Source of the DNA: Biomphalaria glabrata
Taxonomy: Eukaryota; Mollusca; Gastropoda; Planorbidae
Assembly: GCF_947242115.1 (NCBI RefSeq)
Contig: NC_074717.1
Coordinates: 41,312,701 to 41,376,700, forward strand
Direction: 5' to 3'
Length of the DNA stretch: 64,000 nucleotides
Shown here one piece after another: positions 1-12,300 of this stretch. Under the pieces are notes generated by a model. It was not told the origin of the DNA and did not search any database. It saw nothing but the letters and a program-made list of their open reading frames with translations. A program made the position numbers and the translations under genes. Numbering within the stretch: position 1 is the first letter of the stretch; the number at the start of each line of letters is the position of its first letter.

Positions 1-49
1 ACCTCATAAGACATTAATATTTACCATCACACTAGATAAGTCTACCTAC
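1..49 (-). other. Start of lectin A intron 2 with a decayed copy of the exon 2 end
   Basis: Positions 41-49 are the exon 2 donor. Positions 1-30 resemble the end of exon 2 (ctcataa-gac-ta-at-t-accaac pattern), as if the last 30 bases had been duplicated into the intron. Confidence 0.3.
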
Positions 50-2503
50 CTCATAATAAGACGTACATATCTACCAACAATTGGTGCCGTGCAGTTATAG
101 AGAAAAGTTCCAGCACCAGGCGAAGCTGTTTGATGGTAGCAGACGTGACCTGAGATGTCAGCGAAGTTGACAAGTTTGCTTGGATCTTGTTCAAACACAT
201 CAATATCGAAGTTACTGAGTCTCGCGGGAATGTAAGGGGAACCATCCTGTCTACATCAATGAGATATTTACATAAAAAGATCAATGAGATTTATTTAGCA
301 ATTCATGAGATACAGAAATGTAATCATTCATAAACCATTAATAGTAACTATTAGAATAGTCTTCATATGTTTGGCTACTCTGCAACAGTTACTATAGTTT
401 TATTGTTGGTTTTTGATCATTTTAATGTATTTTGTCTTATTCAAAGTGCCACCACCAGGTTTATAACAGTATTGTTATGACTTTGATTTTATGTGCATAT
501 TTTGTAAAAGAAGGCAAACAGTAGTAACATATTGACATGCTTAACGTATCTAAACACTATAAAATATTTTGAAGGAAAAACAAGAATAATATAAAAATAA
601 TTTTAAACACAGACAAACAAAGCTTATATTGAGTGTAGTTGCATGAACTTGCATCAATTAGTTTGTATAAGTCATTTAATTAAATTTGTAACAGATCAAG
701 ACCAATAACAATAAATCTGTGCTATTAGAAATATTTCTACCAATAGTTTTTTGCTTAGTGCAATTTAATTCTTTTAGCTTTTCAATAACCAGTGATCATA
801 TCATTTATCAAGCTAGAACAGTTGGGAAAGGGGGGGGGGTGGTGGTGAAAGAAAGGGGTATCCTGTCAATGTTACCGTGGTCGTTTTTCAAATGCATTTA
901 TAAAAAAAAAAGTTGAACGACCCAATCTCGAGCGCTAAGGCCTCCTCAAGCCAATACACTACCCACTGTGCCAGGAATGAGCTTATAAAAATAGAAGGTT
1001 TTATAGTTATAGATTGTTAATTTCAAACTGTTATCTACAAAGTATAAAGGGGACTTATTCAACTCATATCACCACATCAGTCAAGTAAAATTTCGCTTCC
1101 TTGTTCAAGATACCAAACGAAATCAGTAATCTTTTTTAAATCATTCTTGTTTCGTCATTTAAAATAAATAATTGTGTAACATTTCAGCTTTATCAGAGTT
1201 TGGGTGCTGGAGAAATAACGTGTACTTACTTTTTAACATACATACAGAGTGAGTGGATATTGTTAGGCGCTTCCGCGGTGTCGAATGCAAACAAACCAAA
1301 ATGGAGGTAACACTCAATGAAATGTAGAATCCACTAACACCGGCGAAAGGCCTAACAATCAATGGAAGTTAGTCGACACTGATACTGAATATCGGACAAG
1401 TTTAGTAACAATGAAGGGAACAGTCGAATGTCAGCTACGTTCATAAAATGCTACTTATTTCTACAATCACGTGCACACGGGGCGAGAAACTTTATTGGCG
1501 CCCCCACCCACCCCCATTTTCCATGAACATCACAGAGAACTATAGGGTTCTAACTAAAAAGTACTTAATAATAATAAGTATTTTATAATAATAGAATACA
1601 AATAGCCGTAGAATGCACTAACTAAAATATCTACAATAATTTTTTTGGGGCGCCTCCCTACGCCTCAGCCCACTAGGGAATAGAAAGGCTGGGAGAACAA
1701 TACATAAAGGGAGATCAGTATAACAAAGAGTAAAGACTGAAGAGTGGACATGGGCCCAATTGCCCTGAACAGAAACTGTAATGACTCAATACTAAGACGC
1801 TTAGAAGTTGGGTTTAATTGTGTATTTCCTTAGTGACTCGACGGTACAATAAAAACTTAGAACAGAAATAGGTTAGAGATAAAATAACGGATGCATAGAA
1901 AGGACGTTTTCTTCAACTGACGACTTGAACTGTGCCCTTCTAATTTGAATAAATGCAGCATTTCTAAAAGGCCGGATTAATTTGTTCTATTTCAGTTGCT
2001 TCTGTTGATGGTGTGTTTGATGGTGTGTTTAGCTGAGGAACTCGCGACTACAAATAATATCATTTCAAGTAAGCAGACTCATAACTTGTTCAACAACACC
2101 CCCACTCGACTTACCAACCATCAACAAACCCGATGGCGAAGATCTTTGCAGGCTTCATACCACTGAGACCCAAAGTCTAGTGCTGGACTCAATCAATCTT
2201 AAGACAGAGATACATTTGAAATGTAAATAAAGACTAAATCTACCTGTTCGTTAGTTTAATTTGCTCCACAACGAACTGACCACGTAGGTCCACCATCCAC
2301 CACGGTTTTAGTTCTTGCAGGGTGTGCTGACAATGTCCATGTGTTCCATCTGGGTCGTAGTCACCGTCCACGGCAAGGCTGGCGTAAAATGGCAAATAAG
2401 TGGTGCTTTGAGTGGCTGATTTGAACCGGGCAGCGTTGTAGAGGCCAAGTGTAGCTGTTGTCACCATAAGACTGGAAACGAATAATGGGAACATGGCAGG
2501 CAT
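50..2503 (-). CDS. F-type lectin (fucolectin-like) gene A, exons 1-2, 3' part off window
   Basis: Predicted secreted, fucose-binding-type lectin of the F-type family (inferred role: extracellular glycan recognition in immunity). Exon 1 is 2244-2503 and encodes a hydrophobic signal peptide (about residues 1-20) followed by the family start LYNAARFK, the calcium-loop AVDGDYDPDG, HCQHT and PWWMVDLRG, ending in KLTN plus two bases of an Arg codon. Exon 2 is 50-250 and continues R-QDGSPYIPARL, NFDIDVFEQDP, then GHVCYHQT and YNCTAPIVGRYVRLIM. Donor gt lies at 2243-2242, acceptor ag at 252-251; a second donor (gtaggt) follows position 50. Both introns are phase 2, exactly as in genes B and C. The last lectin strand and any PAN exon would lie left of the window. 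I chose the ATG at 2503 because it opens the signal peptide. The frame is intact in the visible part. Confidence 0.85.
251..2243 (-). other. Intron 1 of lectin gene A
   Basis: Bounded by gt (2243-2242) and ag (252-251). It holds a tRNA-like repeat fragment at 905-980 and otherwise AT-rich sequence with no recognisable gene; a small open frame at 719-916 has no features of a protein. Confidence 0.7.
905..980 (-). repeat. tRNA-like SINE head fragment
   Basis: On the minus strand a box A-like stretch (cagtgggtagtgta) is followed about 30 bases later by a box B-like gctcgagattgg and then an A-rich run. It looks like the head of a class II tRNA-derived SINE rather than a working tRNA. Confidence 0.35.
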
Positions 2504-3204
2504 ACTAAAATGTCAAGATGGAATCATAGAAAACTGGCTAAAAGACAAATATTTCCTTTCATGTCACTGAAGGTGAAAAGTCTAGGAGCCTGATTGATCA
2601 AAATAGTGCGAGTGTTCGTCTGTGTCTGTGTGTAATAAAACGTGTGCACAGTATTGGCGTTTCTAAAAAAATATTTTAAACAACATCATTACTACTTACT
2701 AAAAAATATTTACAGATTTTAAAAAATATGACACAGTATTTAATATATATATCCCTGTCAGTCAGTAGGCTATATATATAAACGAGTGTTAATTTAATAT
2801 CAATATTTAAACTGCGGCCAAATAATTGACATGCCCGAGCGTAATATTTATTTATCCCACACATACACACATACTCGCACGCTTATCCGTTTACTTGCAT
2901 GCACGCAAACACATACACACACCTATAAAGGACAAAGGCTTGTTGCGATCGGTTCTTATAATAATGACAATAATAATTTAATGTCTATAGCGCTGTTAAC
3001 AGACGTAATGTTGGTTCTAGGCGCTATGATGTACAGTTAAATATTATGAAGGGGTTACCCGTAGTGTTGACAGAGCCCAGGACGACCACGTCTATCAATG
3101 ATGAATTAATACAGAATCTAATTAGTTCAAGTACTTTTGTCGTGGAATTTGCAATCACATAATAAAATGCATTCTATTATGGTCTTCTTCATCAAATTTT
3201 CTTA
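2504..3204. other. Upstream region of lectin gene A
   Basis: AT-rich with a CA-rich simple stretch (about 2850-2925) and a TATATATA run (2772-2780, about 270 bp from the ATG). No gene seen. Confidence 0.4.
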
Positions 3205-3798
3205 AGAGTTGAGTCTATGACTCTTTGAATTTTCGGCCTGTCTTAAAAGTTGAGTCTAAGACTCTTGGAACTCTAGGCCTATGGAAGCTTGTCTTAAAAG
3301 TTGAGTCTAAGACTCTTGGAACTCTAGGCCTATGGAAGTTCGTCTTAAGAGTTAAGTCTAAGACTCTTGGAGCTCTAGGCCAATGGAAGTTTGTCTTAAG
3401 AGTTGAGTCTAAGACTCTTGGAACTCTAGGCCTATGGAAGTTCGTCTTAAGAGTTAAGTCTAAGACTCTTGGAGCTCTAGGCCTATGGAAGCTTGTCTTA
3501 AGAGTTGAGTCTAGGACTCTTGGAACTCTAGGCCTATGGAAGCTTGTTTTAAGAGCTAAGTCTACGAAGTTTGAAACTCAGGCCTATGGAAGCTTGTCTT
3601 AAGAGCTAAGTCTACGAAGTTTGAAACTCAGGCCTATGGAAGCTTGTCTTAAGAGCTAAGTCTACGAAGTTTGAAACTCAGGCCCATGGAAGCTTGTCTT
3701 AAGAGTTGAGTATAAGACTCTCGGAACTCTAGGCCTATGGAAGTTTATCTTAAGAGCTAAGTCTATGAAGTTTGAAACTCTAGGCCTATGGAAGCTTG
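3205..3798 (+). repeat. Minisatellite, 50-51 bp unit, about 11 copies
   Basis: Units read cttaagagttgagtctaaga / ctcttggaactctaggccta / tggaagcttgt. The first seven keep a 51-bp period and so give an open frame; later units switch to a variant with ctaagtctacgaagtttgaa. The unit resembles the opening of an interspersed repeat at 63694-64000. A hAT element splits the array: one more unit follows at 5531. Confidence 0.85.
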
Positions 3799-5530
3799 TA
3801 GTGATGGGAACTAAACTAATTTTTTTTAGTTAAACTAAAACTAAGTTTGAACTAAAAAAAAGTAATTAAACTTTTAGTTAATCACAAATTGAAAAAATTA
3901 GTTAAACTAAACTAAGAAACTTTAGTTAAACTTTTACTAACTATTTTGACCTTTTTTAAGGACGAAACAGCCAAACATGAAAAATATAAAGCACAATCAA
4001 TCTCTTTAGCAAAATGTAATAAACATTTATTTGTGCACATGAAAAAATATTTAAATGTCTTTATGGGATAGATGTAGATCTTAATAGAATCACTAGATTA
4101 GACTAGAATGATACTATTATTTATAGAAAGAAATTAGAAGTAATTGTCTAAGTTCTAATATAAGTTACCTTTAGAAGTAATGATAAAACTACATGTTGCC
4201 TCTATAACTAACTAGACTAAATTCTAGAATATTCTGGATCTAATAATTACTAATATCTTCTACAAACGAAATGATCAGAAATATAATCTGGATCTAGAAT
4301 TAGATCTAGCACTAGACCTAGATCAAATAATTAATATTTTAATCTAAAAATAATCTAAGAAATACTAGTTACTACTACTAGATCTAAAATCTAGATAGAG
4401 TCTAGTAGATATCTTAGTAACTCAAGATCTAGATATTTTAGATTATAATAATTATGATTAAAACTAGATGTAGATCTAGATATGGGTATTTAGATCTATA
4501 TACTCTAGAAGATAATACTAGATCTAATAGATCTAGATAGTAGATATAAGAATAATTATAATAGAAGTAGATGTATATCTAGTCTAGATTTAGTTAATTT
4601 AGTATTAGAAGATCTAGTATAGTGACGAATATTATTATTATTATAGTCATTATAGATCTATCATCTATGCATCTTAGGTGTTAGTATAGGCCTAATAAGT
4701 AATCTAGATATAGGCCTATCAAGATCTAATCTAGACTCTAATTCTAGAATAGTAGAATCTCTAAACGAATAGATCTAGTCTAATAAAGTAAAGTAATATA
4801 GATTTCAATTAATAGATCTATATTATTGACTTATACTTTTAAATTTACATTTAGATCTAAGACTAAGACTACTAAGAGTTAGACTCTACTTAAGACTAAG
4901 AGACTAAAATAATGTAATATAGACTATTATGACTATAGATCTAATAGTAGTAAATAGTAATAGACTAGACGTCACTAGACTCTAACTCTAGATCTATCTA
5001 GTAAAAAGTTTTAAAATAAAAAGAGTCGACATTTCTTTTAGATCTATAGTAAAGAAAAATTCTTTGCCTGCAGCTATACAGGAACACACTGGTGTTTAAT
5101 GAAAAGCAGCAAAATGTAGATCTATAGAAGCAAGGAATTATCAGGATTTATCAAGCAGCGAAACTGGCTAGAAATATAATGAACACGTTTATTTTTCTCG
5201 CCTTTCAAATACCTTGAATTGGCGGGAAAAGTGCCCATTATAGGGTAAAGGTCAAAAAGCTTTCTAGTGACCTGTGCACCCTCTAGTTTATTGTCCTCTC
5301 TATTCCTCAGTAAATATATTCTCTAAATTACATTGATCTAAATATTTATTGGTATGTATGTTAAAAAGTTTGTAAAATTTGTAATTAAACTTTTAGTTTG
5401 TAACTAAAAAAAATAATTAAACTAGGATTTTAACTAAATTTTTTTTTTTAAATTAAACTTTGGCCTTAACTAATTTTTTTTAGTTAAACTAAAAGTTAGC
5501 AGCTTTTTAGTTAACTTTTGCCCATCACTA
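3799..5530. mobile_element. Non-autonomous hAT transposon, 1732 bp, 8-bp TSD
   Basis: Starts TAGTGATGGG and ends CCCATCACTA, perfect 10-bp outer inverted repeats with looser pairing inside (aactaaacta... and ...agttaactttt). It is flanked by the direct repeat gaagcttg at 3791-3798 and 5531-5538, the 8-bp duplication and TAGNG end expected of hAT. No transposase is visible. The interior (about 4060-5040) is packed with overlapping TCTAGA, AGATCT and CTAGAT words. It inserted into a minisatellite unit. Confidence 0.85.
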
Positions 5531-6720
5531 GAAGCTTGTCTTAAGAGCTAAGTCTATGAAGTTTGAAACTCTAGACCTACGGAGTGTGCCACCATTTACC
5601 TGTCCGAACAAGCTTCTGTCTGGGAAAGATCCAAGCAGATGTAACTTATTAAATCCCTATTACCGAACGCACCGGTAAAACTCCCATATGTTCGCTTCTC
5701 TGTACCACATCAGCCGTAAAGGTGTCCGCCATAGAAAAACAGCCCTTTTGAAGAACGGTGTGTGGATGCTGAGGCTTTCTTCCATCCTTGCCAGTTCATT
5801 GGACTTGGTCTTAAGGCAACCAACGGGGATACATTTTGCTTCCCTATTGGCCTAATCGTCTCTTCTAACGACTCCGCTCGAGCACCACAGTGGTTATTGT
5901 CAAGGAAGATTACAAGTCTACAAGGAAGACTACATGTCTACAAGGAAGACTACATGTCTACAAGGAAGACTACATGTCTACAAGGAAGACTACATGTCTG
6001 TTTGAGGACTATCACTAGCGTCTTGTCGTCGCCCGTATTAAAACTCAAACAATGTCTCCAACTATTCCTTCTAAATTTAAATCTTTATAAACTAAGGCTA
6101 AATAGATCTCTGACTCGTTCTTTTGTCTCCTTTCTCCTGTGTCCTCTTTCTGTCCCCCCCCCCCCCCCCGCCCCCCAAACCCCAAAATAAAAAAAAAGGA
6201 AAAAAAAAACTCGTTGTCCAAGGGAAATAAGCATCACATTTCCAATGCGGTAGCAACAAATTGTTGTCTCTCTTGAAACTTGCATCATATTTAGTAATAG
6301 TTCTCGACCGTCGACGCAATGTCTCCTTCTACTACTCTGATGAAAGGTACGTTGCTAGTGCACTCGGTTTAGGTCGCACTGCTAGTGGGCCTCAAGATAT
6401 AAAGAAGGGAATTGTTTGTTTTTTAAGCGGAAGTCTGTTGATGCCAGACGTCAGGGAGGCTGTAGTCGAAGTGAAATGGGTAGCGTACATTTAGCGTTCC
6501 GTAAGCTTCCTAGACATATTCGTACAGATGTCTTTAACTGATTTTTTCAGCTCAATCCAAGCGCCGATAGCACGGATGTGTCTCATGGACGATTCATCAC
6601 CAGACTAGAAATAAACGTTTGGACATTTCACCAAAAGGAAGAAACAATGACCTTCTAACTTAAGTAGCAAGTAGATCTCGACATTCGTGAGTACACCTAG
6701 ACTCATAATAGAGATTTAGG
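5531..6720 (+). repeat. Rest of the interspersed repeat that carries the 51-bp minisatellite
   Basis: After one further minisatellite unit (5531-5580), the block about 5700-5760 (gtgtccgccat, agcccttttgaagaacggtg) matches about 63920-63965 near the right edge. From 5905 to 6000 a 20-bp unit (tacaaggaagactacatgtc) occurs about five times, and 6155-6170 is a C-run. No gene seen. Confidence 0.45.
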
Positions 6721-6721
6721 G

Positions 6722-6792
6722 ACACGCGTAGGACGTAATCATCTTCTTATTAAGTAACGTCTGTATTTTATAAGATAAGACACAAGCTAGGC
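6722..6792 (+). mobile_element. LINE 3' end fragment (CR1-like family of 25385-25690)
   Basis: Shares acgcgtaggacgtaatcatc and taacgtctgtat plus an ataagataag tail with the end of the element at 25385-25690. Confidence 0.6.
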
Positions 6793-6869
6793 TAGTAGAC
6801 GCAGAGTTTTTCTATTGAGTCCTGATCCATGTTTCGCAATTTTATTGCATAAAAAGAAATATCTTTGAA

Positions 6870-6949
6870 TCATGTGCGAGGCCCCTACCATTCGGAGGCT
6901 CTAAGTAGCTGCCTAGTTTGACCATGCATTAGACTTAGACCGGCCCTGC
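6870..6949. mobile_element. Truncated MITE end (CAGGGCCGG family)
   Basis: gaggcccctaccattcggag to gaccggccctg matches the right half of the MITE at 58240-58425. Confidence 0.5.
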
Positions 6950-7260
6950 ACACGTGGTTCATCTGTTGAAACGCAGTTGGCTAAAACCTTACCCTCCCAG
7001 TCTGGTGTAGGTAGAGCAGTTAAAAATCTCATCCAAACACTTACTAAACTCTCTGTAAAAAGAACCAAATCATTGAGACAGCTTTGTTATGATCCTCATA
7101 GACAAGTGTCACCCATTTCAACTGATGTATTCTGATTAGGATCAAGTTGTCGGATTATCTGAATAAATTTAGAAAGCCTTCAGGATAGAAGACTTAAAAG
7201 TAAAGTAGCAATTATACATAAAACACTGAACCATAATCTTCAAATACAAAAATAAAATCT

Positions 7261-7500
7261 AACAAGGTTACAAAAGACAGTTTGTGTGGAAACACAAACT
7301 CAAAATTGGCCCCCGAAGTAAAATGTTTTACATAATTCGGATAATCCTTCAGAGTTGAAGATAGTTTACTTCCTAGTCCAAACCTCCCGCAGGACGATGG
7401 GGGATGGGAGCAGGCAGGGTTTGAACCTTCGATCGTCGATAAATCCAAACGACAGTCCAGCGCGCAAACCGCACGACCAGACACGGATTTGAATTGTGGG
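7261..7500 (-). mobile_element. tRNA-derived SINE, family 3
   Basis: Read on the minus strand, a tRNA-like head (tggtcgtgcggtttgcgcgc, then ggttcaaaccctg as box B) is followed by a body ending cgggggccaattttgag and tgtttccacacaaactgtct. Fragments of the same tail occur at 13632 and 16170. A CR1-like scrap abuts it at 7207-7260. Confidence 0.6.
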
Positions 7501-7552
7501 AATTATTCTATGGATTTCTCTTTTGTAAAAAAAATCCTACAAGATTGAAGAG

Positions 7553-7628
7553 ATGAAGCATATGAAGAGATGAAGCAGATGAAGAGATGGAGCAGATGAA
7601 GAGATGAAGCAGATGAAGAGATGAAGCA
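7553..7628 (+). repeat. Short tandem array, gatgaagaga/tgaagca unit
   Basis: About five imperfect copies of a 17-bp purine-rich unit. The following 560 bases to 8199 hold nothing recognisable. Confidence 0.7.
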
Positions 7629-8199
7629 ACTCAGTTGGGGTGCCTGAGATAAACCTACCTTCCCCGTCTCATCTCTTTATACAACACTGACAGTTTAACC
7701 CATTGTATCCTCTATAAAAAAGAACTGAGTTACATAGGCTACCTCTTTATAATCCTAAAGGACTATTGTCATCCATTACAATTCTTGTATTCTCATAATG
7801 AGACAAGACTATGAAAAAAACAAGGCAAAATCAAATTTGTTTCAACATATTGATAGTATCTCTTCTGATAAGAAATACTAAGTAAACAGGGGAAACAAGA
7901 TGCTTAACCTAGACATTGTATGATTGTAAAATGAAATCGTGTTTGAAATCATTTTGAGCAAAATATTTTGACAATAATTAAACTTTTAATGTAAGGGAAT
8001 AAAATAATATTAATAATAAAGAATGAAAATAGTCTGCGTATACACTATGTAAGATGTTTACACATAACAATAACATATTTATTCAAGTATATTAAAAACA
8101 TTAGGGTATGGGAGGGAATGGATGGTGTGTTCTGGTTGCGGTATATACATACCTAAACTATCGGATATACTTCATAGAGTGAACTCATACTGTTATAAT

Positions 8200-9166
8200 C
8201 AGTATGGGCTTAGCCAAGGGGGGGGGGGGGGGGCTGGGGTTCAAACCCACCTACCCCCAAATTAAATCGCCCCTTCCGCAGGGGGATCGGAATTTAGTGA
8301 CTGATTTTTTTGCTTTGATTTTGTTTATTTTATGTGAGATTTTAATACTAAACCATTACTTGCACTAGCACAGCCAAGGGGGTTTTGAGTTTAAAACCAC
8401 CTACCAGGGGATCTTGCAGTTAAATCCACCTCTTCTATAAAACTAACAAAAAAAAACAAAAACTGCAAACGACAATCCCGCAATTCCAAGAGCACAGCTA
8501 AGGAAGATTTTGATTTTAAAACCCCCTCCGAAATTTACGATAAAACCCCCTCTTCAATATAACAAGGAAATTACACACTCAAAATTCTATGAGCGTAGCA
8601 AAGGGGTTTTAGATTAAACCCCCATTCATATGGGTTTTAAGCTAAAAAATACCTCTTCAATATAAAAAAGGAAATTTCGCTCTCAAAATGCAATGAATGT
8701 AGCAATACTACAATGTCCATATAATGTCCATGTTTCCAGTTAGCAATAATACAATGTCCATATAACGTCCATGTTTCCAGTTAGCGATACCATAATGTCC
8801 ATATAACGTCCATGTTTCCAGTTAGCGATACCATAATGTCCATATAACGTCCATGTTTCCAGTTAGCGATACCATAATGTCCATATAACGTTCATGTTAT
8901 AGTTAGCAATAATACAATGTCCATATACTGTCCATGTTCCTAGTTAGCAATACTAGAATGTCCATATAACATCCATGTTATAGTTAGCAATACTACAATG
9001 TCCATATAATGTCTATGTTCTAGTTAGCAATACTACAATGTCCATATAATGTCTATGTTCTAGTTAGCAATAATACAATTTCGGACACTCATTGGTTGCC
9101 CCACTCAAGTAGAGGCCCGGGGTAATTTTCACATTTCGACCCCCTTACACCCTAGCCGCGCCACTG
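8200..9166. mobile_element. Candidate non-autonomous DNA transposon with internal tandem repeats
   Basis: The left end cagtatgggcttagccaagg and the inverted right end cagtggcgcggctagggtgt look like diverged terminal inverted repeats of the CAGTGGCGTAGCCAGGG type. Inside, an about 110-bp unit (agc-aagg-ggttt-a-aaaccccc) repeats from 8370 to 8690, then an about 41-bp array runs from 8690 to 9080. No target duplication was found. Confidence 0.45.
8690..9080 (+). repeat. Minisatellite, about 41-bp unit, about 9 copies
   Basis: Unit: gttagcgataccataatgtc followed by catataacgtccatgtttcca, with variants. It lies inside the transposon-like block 8200-9166. Confidence 0.8.
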
Positions 9167-9370
9167 CCAATAGCATTACAATTCTAATCTTTTTTTCTTT
9201 TTTTCTTTTTTACTTTCTCTTTTATCTTCTCTAATTTTATCTTATCTTGTCTTATTGTTACTTGTATTGAACTTTTTTTTATTTCTTAAGGAAATAGAAC
9301 ATGATATTTAAAAACAAATTAACAAAAAAGTTACAAAAATCCTTCATATATTTGGAATATTAACAAAATT

Positions 9371-9376
9371 TTTATT
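9371..9376 (-). terminator. Polyadenylation signal of lectin gene B
   Basis: AATAAA two bases after the TAG stop (9381-9379) on the minus strand, implying a 3' UTR of only a few tens of bases. Confidence 0.55.
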
Positions 9377-9378
9377 CT

Positions 9379-12300
9379 CTACAAAAGCAAATTGTATTCA
9401 CTATAAAAGTGTGTTCCAACGACAGATGTCAGCTTTCCTGTCAGGTCTAGGAAGGGGTTGACACTGAACAGTTGACATGACCTTGATGAGGTGACCCAGT
9501 TGAAGGCCGTACAGTATGTGGAGGATCTACGCCCGAGACACTCCTGGAGGCAGTCGTTCTGGCTGTTGACCACTAGTGTGTCCAAAGGTGTCTCTGTCAG
9601 TTGTGTGTTTGCCTTCTTATTAAAATAACTCTCTTCAAATCTGGAGCCACTGACTAGCACTTCAATTTCACAAACATGTAAATAATTAATATTACTAAGT
9701 CTGAAAAGAAAAAAAAAGGAAGTGTATGTCTGTGTGTTTGATAAAGTGTTAATCTAAACCAGGGGTTCTCAACCTGTGGATCGCAACCCCCTTGGGGCTA
9801 GATTGACGATTTGCCAGGGGTCGCCAAAGACCATCGAAAAAATGAATTGTTATTGTCTATTCTTCAATTGTTGTATGTGTGAGCGGAGGGGGGGGGGGGA
9901 GTCGCAGAAGAGTGGGGGATTGTAAAAAGGGGTTGCCGAGCATAAAAGGTTGAGAACCGCTGATCTAAACAATGAATAAAAATCATATTAGTAAATGCTA
10001 AAGTCATTTAGGCTGTTTTCACCAAATGCGGTATTACTATGTGGTATTTTACGTCTCGAGAGACGATCTTTTCCCTTTGCAACTTCTTGTGTGACTAAAG
10101 AGGCCAATCCTTGATAAACAGCTGCTATTGCAGGTTGGGCATATGTAATCACCAGGCGCCGTTACATTTTTCACCCTTCTTTCTGCTTCTGTTGTGTATG
10201 ACATCTGCAATCCGTGACCCTTCCTTTATACTCTTTCTCCATGTGGATCTATCCAGTGCCACCTCTTCCCAGCTGCTAGTGTCGATTTTGAAGAGCTTCA
10301 TGTCGCGTTTGCATACACCCGTATAACGTAAAAGTGGGCGACCAGAGGCTCTCCTGCCTTCTATTAGATCGCCGTACAGAATGTCTTGTGGAAGTCGACC
10401 TACTGGCATTCTACGAACGTGGCCAAGCCAGCCAAGGCGTCTGCTGCTGATAACAGAGCGGATGTCCTGACACCCTGATCTTTAAAATAAGGTGGCAAGA
10501 TAAGATAACTAATGAGGAAGTGCGGTATTACTATTCATGATTGTAATTGGCCCATTGCCGTTATCTGGCAATTTAAAATCATCTCTATGTTTGCCGTTTC
10601 CGTAGCAATTGAAGTTTCACAAAGTGAGTCGCTAGCTTGTACAGAAATGATTTTGGAACACCGTATGAGTTGAACTGAGACTTGAACACAGACAGGGGTG
10701 ACTAATAGCTTGTTGCCAATTTGACCGATTGCTCCAAATTGGGCCCTGCGCCTGGCAGGGACCCGCAATTTACAGAATTATTATTATAGCTTTTATATAG
10801 CGCTACTTTCATGCTTATAGCAATCTCAGAACGCTTTTGGATCAATCTCTTTTGTGGACCAGTGGAGGGAGGGGGTATCTAGGAGTTGGTTTTCCGTGCT
10901 GCCTTTAGGCGCTCACTAAACACAACTCTGCCGAGTCGAGTGTCGAACCTTGAGCCCCCTTCTAGGTAGCCAAGCTAAGCCAAGTTCAAGCGCACTTGGC
11001 CTCTCGACCACGCTTCCCATACATTTAGCATATCAATATGGCTCTCGTCAAAGGTTGTAAAGTTGGACTTAAATGATTGACTTAGTTTGTGTATCGTACG
11101 ACTGACGTACATTAGTTAAGCCACAGGCACCTATTGCATTTGAGTTGCATATGTATGTTGTATATAATAAATTTTGATATAATCATCTAATTGATAGTAA
11201 CAGTTGTTAGTGTAAAAAAAAAATTAGAAGAAGTGCCTCGTAGGCACCTTTTAATTAGACCCCGCAATTTCTATGGCGGGCCCTGAAATAATGTGCAAAC
11301 GTAATTGAGAAAATGTGAAAGACAGGAGACTCTGACCTAGCAACATGGTCTAGCTGAGACACAGGTAACAAGTCTACATCTAATTTGACTACCCAGATGC
11401 ACCACGGAAACACATATACAAAAGAAGATCCTTTCAAGTCATAAAGTTATCTGGACTGGACCTGTATTGTCACCCAGACTCACCAGGCGAAGAACTCGTC
11501 TGAAGTCCAGTCTCCCAACATACGTTTTCATAAGAAAAATATGCATTGAGGGGGGGGGGGGGTTAGCACTTAAACCAAGTGCTTCTGTCTTATATGAGGG
11601 GGGGGGGGGGGAAGCACCAGTTTCCATTTCTTTTTTTAATTGGACACTTTCGCCTCTAGTGACCGTCACGTTCAGTGAGGTGCCCACAACTCTAGTTGTT
11701 GGGATTCTGATGACCGTCACGTTCAGTGAGGTGCCCACTACTCTAGTTGTCGGCATTCTGATGACCGTCACGTTCAGTGAGGTGCCCACTACTCTAGTTG
11801 TCGGCATTCTGATGACCGTCACGTTCAGTGAGGTGCCCACTACACTAGTTGTCGGCATTCTGATGAAGGCTTCCCTGGTAGCAGTTTGATTGAACTGAAC
11901 GAGTTGTTTATTTCAAATTCCCACTATAAGTCTTAAATGTCGATTCATTATGAGTTTCCCCCCCCCCCCCTCCAGAACACCGAGGTCATTTCTACCTTAG
12001 AAAAAGTATAGTATAGTACGGAATATGAGCCGAAAGGATTTTATTCAATGGACAGGCGTGGACCGGAAGCTCTTCACCCCAAGTCCTGTCTGAAGGTTCC
12101 GCAACGGCAGCGATGATTACAGTGCTGGGCCGGGTCATGTACATAGGTCACAGTGATCTGTGTCCACAGCTCACTATAAGCGGCCGGAAACCGCGCTAAC
12201 CATGGGGAGTCGCTTCATATTCCTTTTCTGTTACCGCCACAATGCCATTTAAGTGCCGCCAATCCGGATACCGCTACTTATGACGACATGACGGACATGT

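Noticed and set aside
51-284. A 77-codon minus-strand protein starting at 284
   Set aside because: It is in the wrong frame; the true lectin exon 2 frame over the same bases matches genes B and C and has splice borders.
3225-3602. 125-codon repeat protein
   Set aside because: The frame follows the 51-bp minisatellite and ends when the period changes to 50.
11439-11889. 139- and 140-codon proteins on opposite strands
   Set aside because: Both come from four 51-bp repeats and flanking G-runs.
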